Below are positions 55,629 to 64,000 of a stretch of 64,000 nucleotides of DNA, one piece after another (position 1 is the first letter of the stretch; each line of letters opens with the position of its first letter). Below the pieces are notes generated by a model. That model saw only the letters and a list, made by a program, of their open reading frames with translations. It was not told the origin of the DNA and made no database searches. A program made the translations under genes and the position numbers. The DNA is from Bordetella sp. FB-8 (lineage in GTDB: Bacteria; Pseudomonadota; Gammaproteobacteria; Burkholderiales; Burkholderiaceae_B). Where the stretch lies: the NCBI RefSeq assembly GCF_000382185.1, contig NZ_KB907784.1, positions 2,009,633 through 2,073,632 on the forward strand. Direction: 5' to 3'.

Positions 55629-56730
55629 GGCCCATAAATAGTCTGAACTAATTGCTGGCGCTGTGGTCAGATAGCGCATGGAAACCGAAGACGCCCGCCG
55701 GCTCAGCCCGGCCGAACAACACGAGCGCCGCCGCCAGGTCATTCGGGCGTACAAGCGCAAGCTCACCAAGCGGCAGATCGCGCGCGATGTGGGACTGAGT
55801 TATTCAGCCACGTGCAAGATCATCGACCGCTATAACGCTGGGGGCATGGCGGCGCTGGCGCCAGGTCAACGTGGCCGCAGCGCTGGCGACAAACGCGCAC
55901 TGACCGTCGAGCAAGAAGCCACGATCCGTCAGACGATCTGCGACAACCGTCCGGAGCAGCTGAAGATGGAGTTCGCCTTGTGGAGCCGTGCCGCCGTGAA
56001 GGAGCTGATCGAGCGCGACTACCAGATCACCTTGCACCTGCGCTCGGTTGGAAAGTATCTGGCGCGCTGGGGCTTCACGCCGCAGAAGCCCATCAAGCGC
56101 GCCTATGAACAGTCGCCCGAAGCCGTGCGCACGTGGCTGGATGAAACCTATCCTGGCATCGCCGAACGCGCCAAATCAGAGGGTGCGGAGATTCACTGGG
56201 GTGATGAGACAGCGCTGGTGAACACCGATGTGCGTGGCCGCAGTTACGCCCCCAAAGGCAAGACGCCGGTAGCGATGGCAGTGGGTGGCACGCGCCAGAA
56301 GCTGTCCATGCTGGCCAGCGTGACCAACCAGGGCAAGGCGCGCTGGATGATCATCGACGGCAATTTCAATCACGAGAAGCTAATCGAGTTTTTCGAGGCC
56401 CTGGTCGCGGACACCGAGCGCAAGGTGTTTCTGATCCTGGACAACCTGGGCGTGCATCACTGCAAGCCGGTCAAGCAGTGGCTGGCCGAGCATGTCGATC
56501 AGATGGAGGTGTTCTATCTACCCAGCTACAGCCCCGAACTCAATCCGGAGGAACGTCTCAACGCCGATCTCAAACACGTTATCCGTCGCAAGGTACCGGC
56601 ACGCACCAAGGCCAAACTTCGCGCCGCCACCGAAGCACATATGGCCGTGATCGGCAGCGAGCCGGAACGCGTCAAAGCCTACTTTCGCGATCCTCGCGTC
56701 AAGTACGCTGCTTGATACTGTTTAAGGGCC
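55629..56730 (+). mobile_element. IS630-family insertion sequence
   Basis: A 1,102-bp element with imperfect terminal inverted repeats. The left end GGCCCATAAATAGTCTGAAC and the complement of the right end GGCCCTTAAACAGTATCAAG match in most positions. It carries one transposase gene. IS630 elements normally target TA; a clear TA duplication was not seen at these ends, so the exact outer base is uncertain. It lies between plsC and apaH without disrupting a recognised gene, other than abutting the plsC stop. Confidence 0.85.
55678..56715 (+). CDS. IS630-family transposase
   Basis: A 345-residue transposase. N-terminal helix-turn-helix (RKLTKRQIARDVGLSYSATC, residues 28-46) followed by a second winged-helix region. 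The DDE core is HWGDETAL (Asp 176), FLILDNLGVHH (Asp 255) and YSPELNPEERLNADLKH (Glu 291 or 292). The gene is intact and length is typical, so the element may be active. The 49 bases between the left end and the ATG would hold its promoter. Confidence 0.95.
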   Translation: METEDARRLSPAEQHERRRQVIRAYKRKLTKRQIARDVGLSYSATCKIIDRYNAGGMAALAPGQRGRSAGDKRALTVEQEATIRQTICDNRPEQLKMEFALWSRAAVKELIERDYQITLHLRSVGKYLARWGFTPQKPIKRAYEQSPEAVRTWLDETYPGIAERAKSEGAEIHWGDETALVNTDVRGRSYAPKGKTPVAMAVGGTRQKLSMLASVTNQGKARWMIIDGNFNHEKLIEFFEALVADTERKVFLILDNLGVHHCKPVKQWLAEHVDQMEVFYLPSYSPELNPEERLNADLKHVIRRKVPARTKAKLRAATEAHMAVIGSEPERVKAYFRDPRVKYAA

Positions 56731-56762
56731 GAATCAATAGGGTTGACAAGCTCCAGGGACGC

Positions 56763-57593
56763 CTATTCCTGGCCCGGCGCCTGCGATTGCGCGCAGCGTA
56801 TCTGAACCAGCTTGCGGTCTTGCATGCGCATGGCGGTCAGAGCGCCGCCCCATACGCAGCCTGAGTCCAGGCAGATCACGTCCTCGCGCTGGTACAAGCC
56901 CAGCGTGGACCAATGTCCGAACACGATGGTCACCCCGCGCGTGGCCCGCTCGGGTACGTCGAACCAGGGGATCAATCCGGGCGGCCAGGCATCGGGCGCC
57001 ACCTTGGCGCTGAAATCCATATGCCCCTGCGGCGAGCACAGCCGGATGCGCGTGAGCGCGTTGATGATCACCCGCAGGCGTTTGCCGCCCCGATGATCGT
57101 CCGTCCACTGCGCAGGCAGGTTGCCGTACATCTTCTGTAGGGCTTTCTGCCAGTTCGGCCCGCGCAGCACGGCTTGCACCTCCTTGGCCACCGACAGCGT
57201 CTTGGCTACGTCCCATTTGGCCAGCACGCCAGCGTGCACCATCAGGTGGCCGTGCTCGAAGTGGGCCAGGGGCCGGCAGCGCAGCCAGTCGATCAGTTCC
57301 TGGGCATCGGGTGCGTTGAGGATTTCGTCCAGCGTGTCCGACTTGGAGGGCTTGCGCACGCCGGCTGCCGCGGCCAACAGGTGCAGATCGTGGTTGCCCA
57401 GCACGGCCACGCTGCGCGATTCCAGCGAGATGAGCCGGCGCAGCGTGGCCAGCGACTGCGGCCCGCGGTTGACCAGATCGCCCGCGAACCAGAAGAGCGA
57501 ATCCGGGTCGGCGGTGATTTCGGGGTGCGCGAGCAACTGCTCCAGGGGCTGGCAACAGCCCTGCACATCGCCGATCATCCAGATGCTGCTCAT
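56763..57593 (-). CDS. apaH: Symmetrical bis(5'-nucleosyl)-tetraphosphatase
   Basis: A 276-residue metallophosphoesterase hydrolysing Ap4A to two [51 protein letters not shown] and the C-terminal [17 protein letters not shown] are diagnostic. The ATG at 57593 lies downstream of lptG by 43 bases on the same strand. It is convergent with the IS element. Confidence 0.96.
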   Translation of the reverse strand: MSSIWMIGDVQGCCQPLEQLLAHPEITADPDSLFWFAGDLVNRGPQSLATLRRLISLESRSVAVLGNHDLHLLAAAAGVRKPSKSDTLDEILNAPDAQELIDWLRCRPLAHFEHGHLMVHAGVLAKWDVAKTLSVAKEVQAVLRGPNWQKALQKMYGNLPAQWTDDHRGGKRLRVIINALTRIRLCSPQGHMDFSAKVAPDAWPPGLIPWFDVPERATRGVTIVFGHWSTLGLYQREDVICLDSGCVWGGALTAMRMQDRKLVQIRCAQSQAPGQE

Positions 57594-57636
57594 GCCGTTG
57601 CTACCCGTCTACGGACATCGAGAACGCGAGGGTTCT

Positions 57637-58821
57637 TCATGCTGGCGACTTCTTCCAGGGCCAACGGCATGTCGTCAGGTTGCTCAGGATCATCCGGTAT
57701 TCCATGATGGACAGCGCAGCCAGCGCCATCGCCATGGCGCCGATATTGGGTCCGAGCGCCGTCAGCCAGGCCGGCCAGTGGCTGAGCATGCCGATATTGA
57801 GCGCCAACTGATTGAGCATGAAAAACCCCACGCCCAGCAAAATGCCGATGAACACCTTGGCGCCCACGCCGCCGCGCCGCGTCTGCATGAAGCTGATGGG
57901 CGCGGCGATGGTGATCATGACCAGCAGCGTGAACGGGTAGACCGCCTTGCGCCACAGGGCGACGATCTGTCGGTCGGCCTGCAGCTGATTATGGTGCAGG
58001 TAGTTAATGTAGTCGACCAGCGACGCGATGGACATGCGCTCGGGCGTCAGCACGCGGGCCAGCAGCCGCTCGGGGTTGAGCGTGGTATGCAGCACCAGCT
58101 GCGGTTCGGTCGCCACGGTGGCGGGCGCACGCCCCGGTGCGCGGGCATCGGCCAGCGCCTGCGAGGCGTCGGGGTCAATGCGCGTTTCGGTGACCTGGCT
58201 CAAGGTCAGCTCGCCGTTGCCGGTCAGCGTGCCCGAGGCGGCCTGGGCCACCATGCGCAGCTCCAGGTCGGGCGCGAGCTCGTAGACCGTCACGCCGCTT
58301 ACCGCGCCGCTGCCCATCAGGTCCTTGATGTTGATGATGCGCGTGCCCTTCTTGTCGGGCGATGGCTCCTTGAACCAGTAGCCGCTTTGCAGCCGGCCGT
58401 CGCTGGACTGACCGCGCAGCGCCAGGCTGACCTCGCTGTAGCGGGTCTCGGCCTTGGGCGTGATGTATTCGGACAGCAGCAGCGCGCCCGCCATCAGCGG
58501 CACGGTGATCAGCCAGAGCGTGGCCAGAAGGCGCATGCCGCTTACCCCCGAGACGCGCAGGATCACCAGCTCATTGCGCTGGGCCAGGCTTGCCAGGGCC
58601 AGGATGGCGCCGATCAGCAGGCCGATGGGCAGCAGGTCGTAGAGCCGCGCGGGGGTTTCCAGGGCCTGCATATAGAACATGGCCAGGATGGTGAACCTCT
58701 TGCCCACGCCGTCCAGGTCGTCCACCAGGGCAAAGAAGGTGAACAGCCCGAGCAGGGCCAGCAGCACGACCGCGCAGGAGCGATAGATCTCTAGGGCCAG
58801 GTAGCGGCGGGCGGTGCGCAT
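57637..58821 (-). CDS. lptG: LPS export ABC transporter permease LptG
   Basis: A 394-residue permease of the LptBFG complex that extracts LPS from the inner membrane. RYLALEIYRSCAVVLLALLG, LPIGLLIGAILALASLAQRN, LVILRVSGVSGMRLLATLWL, the periplasmic beta-jellyroll and the C-terminal TM pair (FIGILLGVGFFMLNQLALNI) are typical. Start MRTARRYL at 58821. The C-terminal tail (MEYRMILSNLTTCRWPWKKS) is longer and unlike usual LptG ends. lptF, the usual neighbour, is not upstream here: an unrelated dehydrogenase gene is. Confidence 0.92.
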   Translation of the reverse strand: MRTARRYLALEIYRSCAVVLLALLGLFTFFALVDDLDGVGKRFTILAMFYMQALETPARLYDLLPIGLLIGAILALASLAQRNELVILRVSGVSGMRLLATLWLITVPLMAGALLLSEYITPKAETRYSEVSLALRGQSSDGRLQSGYWFKEPSPDKKGTRIINIKDLMGSGAVSGVTVYELAPDLELRMVAQAASGTLTGNGELTLSQVTETRIDPDASQALADARAPGRAPATVATEPQLVLHTTLNPERLLARVLTPERMSIASLVDYINYLHHNQLQADRQIVALWRKAVYPFTLLVMITIAAPISFMQTRRGGVGAKVFIGILLGVGFFMLNQLALNIGMLSHWPAWLTALGPNIGAMAMALAALSIMEYRMILSNLTTCRWPWKKSPA

Positions 58822-58992
58822 GGAGGTCGGGGCTTGTAAGACGCAAAGACGGAAATCGGCACGCAAACTGCGGCGCAATGTGCAAGGTTAACAAATCCTC
58901 GGGCCCAAGCTGTCCCCCGCGGTGAAAACCGCGTTTCAGGCGACCGGGTATCCGAGGATGCCGCTGGCCACGGCTTGGCCGGGGAGCGAGGC

Positions 58993-60024
58993 TTACGAAG
59001 CGCCGAAATCCAGCAGCACCTTGCAGCTCAGACGAGGATTGCGCTCAGCCAGATCGAATGCGCCCTGCACATCGCGAAAGTCCACTTTGTGGCTGATGAT
59101 GCGGCCCGGATCGACCAGCCCTTTTTCGACCCATTCGATCACCTGGGGGAACATTGCGCAGTTCAGGCGCGATGCATACAGCGTGAGCTCCTTCTTGGTC
59201 AGTTCTTGCTGTGCAATGGCCGACGGCGTATTGGAAAAACCCAGTATGCCGATACGGCCGGCCGGCGCGGACAGGCGTACCGCCTCCTCCAGGATGGAGG
59301 GGTGGCATACGGCGTCGTAGATCAGCGTTGGGCCGCCCTGCACGCCGCGTTTGGCCAGGGCTTGTTCCAGCGGTTCGCGCGCGGTGTTGATGATTTCGTC
59401 CTCGGCAGCGCCCATCTGCAGCGCCAGGGCCAGGCGCTCGTCGAAATGATCGGTGATGAAGGCGCGGATGCCGTACACCCGCTTGAGCACTTGCATCAGG
59501 TTCAGCCCCACTGGGCCGGCGCCGTAGATCAATGCCACATCGCTGGGAAAAACGCCGGTGCGGCCGGTGACGTTGGCCGCCACCGCGAAAGGCTCGATCA
59601 CCGAGGCGCTCGAGTCGGACAGGCCTTTGGGCACGACGTAAGCATTGTCCTGCGGCACGCAGGCATACTGGCTGAAACCGCCGTCACGGTGCACGCCGAT
59701 GACCTGCAGGTGGCTGCACACATTGCGTCGGCCGATCAGGCAGGCGTGGCAGCGGCCGCAGCTGATCACCGGATCCACCACCACGGTCTGGCCGATGCGC
59801 GCCGCGTCGACCCCGGGGCCGACGGATACGATGCGGCCGACGAACTCATGCCCGATGACCCGTGGATACGATACGAACGGGTTGTATCCGTGGAAGATGT
59901 GCAGGTCCGAGCCGCAGATGCCGGCATAGCGCACGCGGATGCGCACTTCGCCGTCCCGCGGCTCGGGCATCGGCCGTTCCTGCAGGGCCATGTGTTGAGG
60001 TTGGTCGACGACGACGCTGAGCAT
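58993..60024 (-). CDS. RspB-like zinc-dependent alcohol dehydrogenase
   Basis: A 343-residue MDR enzyme. Catalytic zinc ligands CGSDLH and GHEFVG, the structural zinc motif CGRCHACLIGRRNVC, and the Rossmann motif IYGAGPVGLNLMQVL are present. It resembles RspB/L-idonate- and galactonate-type dehydrogenases. It is the last gene of an operon with a ManD-like dehydratase and a TRAP system, so it probably oxidises a sugar acid. An in-frame TTG at 60030 is an alternative start. Confidence 0.9.
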   Translation of the reverse strand: MLSVVVDQPQHMALQERPMPEPRDGEVRIRVRYAGICGSDLHIFHGYNPFVSYPRVIGHEFVGRIVSVGPGVDAARIGQTVVVDPVISCGRCHACLIGRRNVCSHLQVIGVHRDGGFSQYACVPQDNAYVVPKGLSDSSASVIEPFAVAANVTGRTGVFPSDVALIYGAGPVGLNLMQVLKRVYGIRAFITDHFDERLALALQMGAAEDEIINTAREPLEQALAKRGVQGGPTLIYDAVCHPSILEEAVRLSAPAGRIGILGFSNTPSAIAQQELTKKELTLYASRLNCAMFPQVIEWVEKGLVDPGRIISHKVDFRDVQGAFDLAERNPRLSCKVLLDFGAS

Positions 60025-60054
60025 GTTCAAGGTTCCTTAGGTAGGTTCTAGCGC

Positions 60055-61263
60055 TTACCAGTTCCACATCGAGCCGTCGCGCAGGCGCGCCACGGGCAGG
60101 TAGGCGCGTTCGTAGGGGTATTGGGCGGCCAGGGTTTCGTCGATCTCGACGCCCAGGCCCGGCACTTCGTCCATGACCAGGTAGCCTTGCTCGAAGCGGT
60201 AGTTGTGCGGGAACACCGCGTCGGTGAGCGGGCTGTGCGGCATCAGCTCCTGGATGCCGAAATTGGGCACCCACAGCCCGAAGTTGACGGCCGCCGCCAT
60301 GCACACCGGCGACAGGTCGGTCGCACCGTGAAAGCCGGTGCGTACCTGGTACATCGCCGCGTAGTCGGCGATGCGGCGCACATGGGTGATGCCGCCGGCG
60401 TGGACGATGGTGGCGCGGATGTAGTCGACCAACTGTTCGCGGATCAGTTGATTGCAGTCCCAGATCGCGTTGAACACCTCGCCCACGGCCAGCGGCGTGG
60501 TGGTGTGCTGACGGATCAGCCGGAAGGATTCCTGGTTCTCGGCCGGCGTGGCGTCCTCGATCCAGAACAGGCGATAGGGTTCCAGGGACTTTCCCAGTTG
60601 CGCGGCTTCGATGGGCGTGAGGCGGTGATGGGCATCGTGCAGCAGGTGCGCATCGGGTCCGACGGCCTCGCGCACCTTGCGGAACAACTCGGGCGTGTGG
60701 CGCAGGTATAGCGCGGTGTCCCACGGTTCTTCGGGCGGCAGGCCTTTCTCGGCCGGTTCGTAGTAGCCCTGGGTCTTGCCGACGCCGTAGGTCTTCTCCA
60801 GGCCGGGTACGCCCGACTGCACGCGTATGGCCTTGTAGCCTTCTTCCTGGTGCTTGAGCACCGCATCGACCGCCTCGGCGTGATCGCGGCCGTTGGCGTG
60901 GCCGTACACCATCAACCCGTCGCGGCTCTTGCCGCCCAGGAGCTGGTAGACGGGCATATCGGCCAGCTTGCCCTTGATGTCCCACAGCGCCATGTCGATG
61001 GCGGCGATGGCGGTCATCGTCACCGGACCGCGCCGCCAGTAGGCGCCGCGGTACAGGTATTGCCAGATGTCCTCGATGTTGCGCGGATCGCGTCCGATCA
61101 GGCAGGGGACCACATGCTCCTGCAGGTATGCGTGGACCGCCAGTTCGCGGCCATTGAGCGTGGCATCGCCGAGCCCGTGCACGCCGTCGCTGGTGACCAC
61201 CTTGACGGTGACGAAATTGCGGCCGGGGCAGGTCACGATGATGTCGATGCGTTCGATCTTCAT
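60055..61263 (-). CDS. D-mannonate dehydratase-family enolase (ManD/RspA-like)
   Basis: A 402-residue enolase-superfamily enzyme. [75 protein letters not shown] and FHGATDLSP are the metal-binding and catalytic regions, and the C-terminal RDGSMWNW is typical of ManD. It dehydrates sugar acids such as D-mannonate to a 2-keto-3-deoxy acid; some family members are only weakly active. It starts at ATG 61263. The frame extends upstream as an artefact of the TRAP gene. Confidence 0.93.
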   Translation of the reverse strand: MKIERIDIIVTCPGRNFVTVKVVTSDGVHGLGDATLNGRELAVHAYLQEHVVPCLIGRDPRNIEDIWQYLYRGAYWRRGPVTMTAIAAIDMALWDIKGKLADMPVYQLLGGKSRDGLMVYGHANGRDHAEAVDAVLKHQEEGYKAIRVQSGVPGLEKTYGVGKTQGYYEPAEKGLPPEEPWDTALYLRHTPELFRKVREAVGPDAHLLHDAHHRLTPIEAAQLGKSLEPYRLFWIEDATPAENQESFRLIRQHTTTPLAVGEVFNAIWDCNQLIREQLVDYIRATIVHAGGITHVRRIADYAAMYQVRTGFHGATDLSPVCMAAAVNFGLWVPNFGIQELMPHSPLTDAVFPHNYRFEQGYLVMDEVPGLGVEIDETLAAQYPYERAYLPVARLRDGSMWNW

Positions 61264-61295
61264 GGCAGATGAGAGTGGGACAGGGAGAGTGCGGA

Positions 61296-63152
61296 TCAGA
61301 GAAAGCCGGTCGAGAGCCAGGGCACGAAAACCAGCAGCAGCAGCGCGATGAGCAGCGCGCCCATGTGCGGCCACACCCGCGACATGGCTACATCGGGCGA
61401 TACGCGCCCGATGGCGCAGGCCGCATAGAAGCCCACGCCAAAGGGCGGGGCGAACAGGCCCAAGCCCATGGCGAAGACCGCCACCATCGCGTAGTGGACT
61501 TCGTTCAGGCCGACCAGCCTGGCGATCGGAAACAGGAGGGGGCCGAAGAGCACGATGGCCGGAATGCCCTCCAGCAGGCTGCCCAGCACGACGAAGGCCA
61601 GCGCCGATATCACCAGAAAGCCCAGCTTGCCGCCCGGTACAGCCGTCATGACCGTGACCAGTTCCTGCGCGAAGCCCGATTGCGTCAGCGCCCAGGCCAT
61701 GGTCGTCGCGCAGCCCACGATCAGCAAGATCGCACCCGACAGCGAAGCCGTGTCCAGCAGCATGGGATAGATGCGCCGCCAGTCGAACTGGCGGTAGACG
61801 ACGATGCCCACCAGCACGGTGTAGAAGATGCCGATGGTGGACACTTCGGTGGCGGTGGCGACGCCCTCGACCACCGCCGTGCGTATGATCAGCGGCAGCA
61901 CCAGCGCGGGCAGCGCCTTGAGCAGCAGGCGGCCGATGTCCTTGCGCGGCGTTCTGCGCACGCCGCTCATGTCTTCGCGGCGCGTCTGCCACCACACCAC
62001 GGCCGCCATCAGCAGCGCGCCCACCGCGGCCGGCATCAGGCCGCCAATGAAGAGCGACGTGATGGACACGCCCGTGACGGAACCGACGGTGATCAGTACG
62101 ATGCTGGGCGGAATGGTCTCGGACATTGCCCCGGACGCTGACAGCAGCCCGATCAGGTCGCCTTCGTTGCTGCCGCGCCGCTTCATCTCGGGAAAGAGCG
62201 CCGGCGCCACCGCGGCCATGTCGGCCGCCTTGGCGCCCGAAATGCCCGAGACGATGTACATGGCACCCAGCAAAACATATTGCAGGCCGCCGCGCACGTG
62301 GCCGATCAGGCCGACGAGAAAGCCGATCATCGCGCGGGCCAGTCCGGCCATCTCGATCAACGAGCCCAGAAACACGAACAGCGGCACCGCCAGCAGGATC
62401 AGGTTGGACATGCCTTCTTCCATGCGGCTGGGCACGATCGACATTGGCGTCTGGGTCGAGAAGGCCAGGTAGCACATGGTGGACAGGCCGAAGGAAAAGC
62501 CGATGGGCACGCCGATCACGATGCAGGACACCAGCAGTCCCAGGAAGAAGAAGACCAAATTGATGTTGCCCAGGTCTGACAGAACCGGCGTCAATGCCCA
62601 CAGGCAGGCGCCGCACACGACCATCGCGGTGCCAGTTGCGGCCACCTGTCTGCCGCTGGACTGTTCAATCCAACGGGTAGCGGCCGTCACCAGCATCAGC
62701 ACCGTGCCGACCAGCACGGCGCCGCTGCGCCAGCCTTCGCTCAGGCCCAGCACCGGCGTCGTCACGCCGAAGTCTTCCTGCCAGTGCTCCCATGCGGGCA
62801 GACACAGCATGGCCAGAAAGGCCACCACCAGACTCATGCCCAGCGCTTGCAGCCAGGCGCGCGTGCCGGGAGGGAGGTCCTTGATGAAAGTGGTCAGCTG
62901 CATGTGCGCGCCGCGCCGCAGGGCGATGCATGCGCCCAGCATGGCCAGCCACAGGAACAGGATGCCGGCCAGCTCGTCGGTCCAGACCAGCGGCGCGTCC
63001 AGCACGTAGCGCGAGAAGGTGCCGCTGCCCAGGATCAGGATTTCCGCCACGACGAGTATGGCGGCCGGCACTTCGGTCATCCAGCCCAGCGGCCGGTCGA
63101 GCCGGCGCGCCAGGGATGGGGCGGCACCCCGGGAATCAGTAAGGGAATGCAT
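61296..63152 (-). CDS. Fused TRAP transporter permease (DctQ-DctM)
   Basis: A 618-residue inner-membrane protein with the small DctQ-like domain (about 1-170, four helices, [20 protein letters not shown]) fused to the large DctM-like domain (about 190-618; many helices, [32 protein letters not shown]). It imports an organic or sugar acid using a Na+ gradient with the binding protein encoded upstream (63171). It is cotranscribed with the dehydratase and dehydrogenase. Confidence 0.93.
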   Translation of the reverse strand: MHSLTDSRGAAPSLARRLDRPLGWMTEVPAAILVVAEILILGSGTFSRYVLDAPLVWTDELAGILFLWLAMLGACIALRRGAHMQLTTFIKDLPPGTRAWLQALGMSLVVAFLAMLCLPAWEHWQEDFGVTTPVLGLSEGWRSGAVLVGTVLMLVTAATRWIEQSSGRQVAATGTAMVVCGACLWALTPVLSDLGNINLVFFFLGLLVSCIVIGVPIGFSFGLSTMCYLAFSTQTPMSIVPSRMEEGMSNLILLAVPLFVFLGSLIEMAGLARAMIGFLVGLIGHVRGGLQYVLLGAMYIVSGISGAKAADMAAVAPALFPEMKRRGSNEGDLIGLLSASGAMSETIPPSIVLITVGSVTGVSITSLFIGGLMPAAVGALLMAAVVWWQTRREDMSGVRRTPRKDIGRLLLKALPALVLPLIIRTAVVEGVATATEVSTIGIFYTVLVGIVVYRQFDWRRIYPMLLDTASLSGAILLIVGCATTMAWALTQSGFAQELVTVMTAVPGGKLGFLVISALAFVVLGSLLEGIPAIVLFGPLLFPIARLVGLNEVHYAMVAVFAMGLGLFAPPFGVGFYAACAIGRVSPDVAMSRVWPHMGALLIALLLLVFVPWLSTGFL

Positions 63153-63170
63153 GGTGCGCCTGTTGGTGCG

Positions 63171-64000
63171 TCAAGCCAGCTTGCCGGAATACTTTTCCAG
63201 CTTGGCCCATACCTGCTCGCCGTACTTTTTCTTCCATTCGGCGTAGAAGCCCGCGCTGCTCAGCATCGTTCGGAAGGGGGTGGGATCGGGCCGGTTGAAC
63301 ACGATGCCCAGCTTGGTGAGCTGAGCCTGGGCTTCGCCGTTGAGCCGGGCGATGTCCTGGCGCTGCTTGAGCGCGGCCGCGTCCAGGTTGCGGGTCAGCG
63401 ATTCCTGCACTTCTTTGGGTAGCGCCTGCAGTATTTTGGCGTTGCCGAAAATGAAATGCCCGTCCCAGGTGTGGCCGGTGAGCGAGCAGTATTTCTGCAC
63501 CTCGTAGAGCTTGGCGCTCTGGATCAGCGTCAGCGGATTCTCCTGGCCGTCGACCACCTTGGTCTGCAGCGCGGAATACAGCTGGCCGAAATCGATGGCG
63601 GTGGGAGACGCGCCCAGCGCCTTGAACATCGAGATCCACATCGGGATGCCGGGCACGCGAATCTTGAAGCCCTTGAGATCCGCGGGCGTGTCGATGGGCT
63701 TGGTGGACGTGGTGATGTTGCGGTAGCCGTTGTCCAGGACCTTGTCGTAGGCATGCAGATTGACCTTGGCCAGCGCGGCGCGCACGTAGTTGCCTAGGTC
63801 GCCGTCCATGGCGGCCCAGACCGTGGCGTAGTCTTTGAAGGCGAACGCCACGCCGTTGATGCCCGCGGTGGGGACCAGCGTCTGCAGGTTGGTGCCGGCG
63901 GTGGACATGATGTCGATCGCACCCGAGCGGGTCTGCGAGATCATGTCGGGTTCGCTGCCGAGCTGGCTGTTGGGGTAGACCTGCAGGTCTACCTTGCCGC
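63171..64000 (-). CDS. TRAP transporter substrate-binding protein DctP (5' end outside window)
   Basis: The frame is open to the window edge and shows VYPNSQLGSEPDMISQTRSG, the typical DctP entry helix, then GFKIRVPGIPMWISMFKALG with the Arg that binds the carboxylate, and TAIDFGQLYSALQTKVVDGQ (the DVYxALQxGxVDGQ-like region). The N-terminal signal peptide is beyond the window. It is the first gene of the sugar-acid transport operon. Confidence 0.92.
   Translation of the reverse strand, partial: GKVDLQVYPNSQLGSEPDMISQTRSGAIDIMSTAGTNLQTLVPTAGINGVAFAFKDYATVWAAMDGDLGNYVRAALAKVNLHAYDKVLDNGYRNITTSTKPIDTPADLKGFKIRVPGIPMWISMFKALGASPTAIDFGQLYSALQTKVVDGQENPLTLIQSAKLYEVQKYCSLTGHTWDGHFIFGNAKILQALPKEVQESLTRNLDAAALKQRQDIARLNGEAQAQLTKLGIVFNRPDPTPFRTMLSSAGFYAEWKKKYGEQVWAKLEKYSGKLA

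Noticed and set aside
57590..57673. Short minus-strand frame MPLALEEVASMKNPR... ending at the apaH start
   Set aside because: Its stop overlaps the apaH ATG, but it lies within the lptG 3' end and has no ribosome site of note, so it is probably a chance frame.
61264..62616. Upstream in-frame extension of the ManD-like gene
   Set aside because: It overlaps the TRAP permease in another frame; ManD proteins begin MKIERIDI, which lies at 61263 here.

Overview
The window is about 64 kb of high-GC DNA from a betaproteobacterium of the order Burkholderiales, most likely a Bordetella or Achromobacter-like member of the Alcaligenaceae. Support comes from the housekeeping blocks: DUF3460-scpA-panC, pilD-coaE-zapD facing MutT/ThiE-DUF815-argJ, thiD-thiE-hemL beside rubredoxin-yqgE-ruvX, and opgGH. 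The genus is inferred from gene order and protein character, since no rRNA gene is present. Coding density is high and most genes sit in short operons on both strands.

Layout. 0-2.3 kb: the 3' part of a LysR regulator, then an ECF sigma factor / small membrane protein / ferredoxin operon. 2.3-8.2 kb: a RIO-type kinase, then a stress or low-oxygen-like segment with an FNR-type palindrome, a decayed fabI remnant, a P3A-type proton ATPase, a PHA-synthase-like hydrolase and a TMEM175-type channel. 8.2-16.5 kb: DUF1697 protein, Ada/AlkA-type glycosylase, a broken PEP-mutase-family fragment, isochorismatase, TRIC-type channel, pyruvate kinase, a cysteine-cluster protein, a phosphoribosyltransferase-HAD fusion, a small hypothetical protein and an esterase. 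16.5-21.7 kb: osmoregulated periplasmic glucan synthesis (opgGH) and a membrane protein. 21.8-27.3 kb: nitronate monooxygenase, a 181-bp element with inverted-repeat ends, a metallophosphoesterase, glycerol kinase and an MFS exporter. 27.4-38.4 kb: mostly core genes (scpA, panC, pilD, coaE, zapD, argJ and others).

38.4-46.6 kb is a complete-looking catabolic operon under a divergent MarR regulator. It encodes a CoA ligase, a two-domain salicylyl-CoA/2-aminobenzoyl-CoA monooxygenase-reductase, an SDR, an enoyl-CoA hydratase, an acyl-CoA dehydrogenase, a thioesterase and a RidA deaminase. Together these fit CoA-thioester degradation of 2-aminobenzoate or a related ortho-substituted benzoate. 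46.6-49.8 kb holds two tandem DUF342/FapA-like proteins outside any flagellar context.

50.0-58.8 kb carries thiD-thiE-hemL-hydrolase, rubredoxin, yqgE, ruvX, plsC, an IS630-family insertion sequence abutting the plsC stop codon, apaH and lptG. 58.9-64 kb is a sugar-acid cluster with an RspB-like dehydrogenase, a ManD/RspA-like dehydratase, a fused DctQM TRAP permease and the start-truncated DctP binding protein at the window edge. No tRNA, rRNA or CRISPR array was seen.
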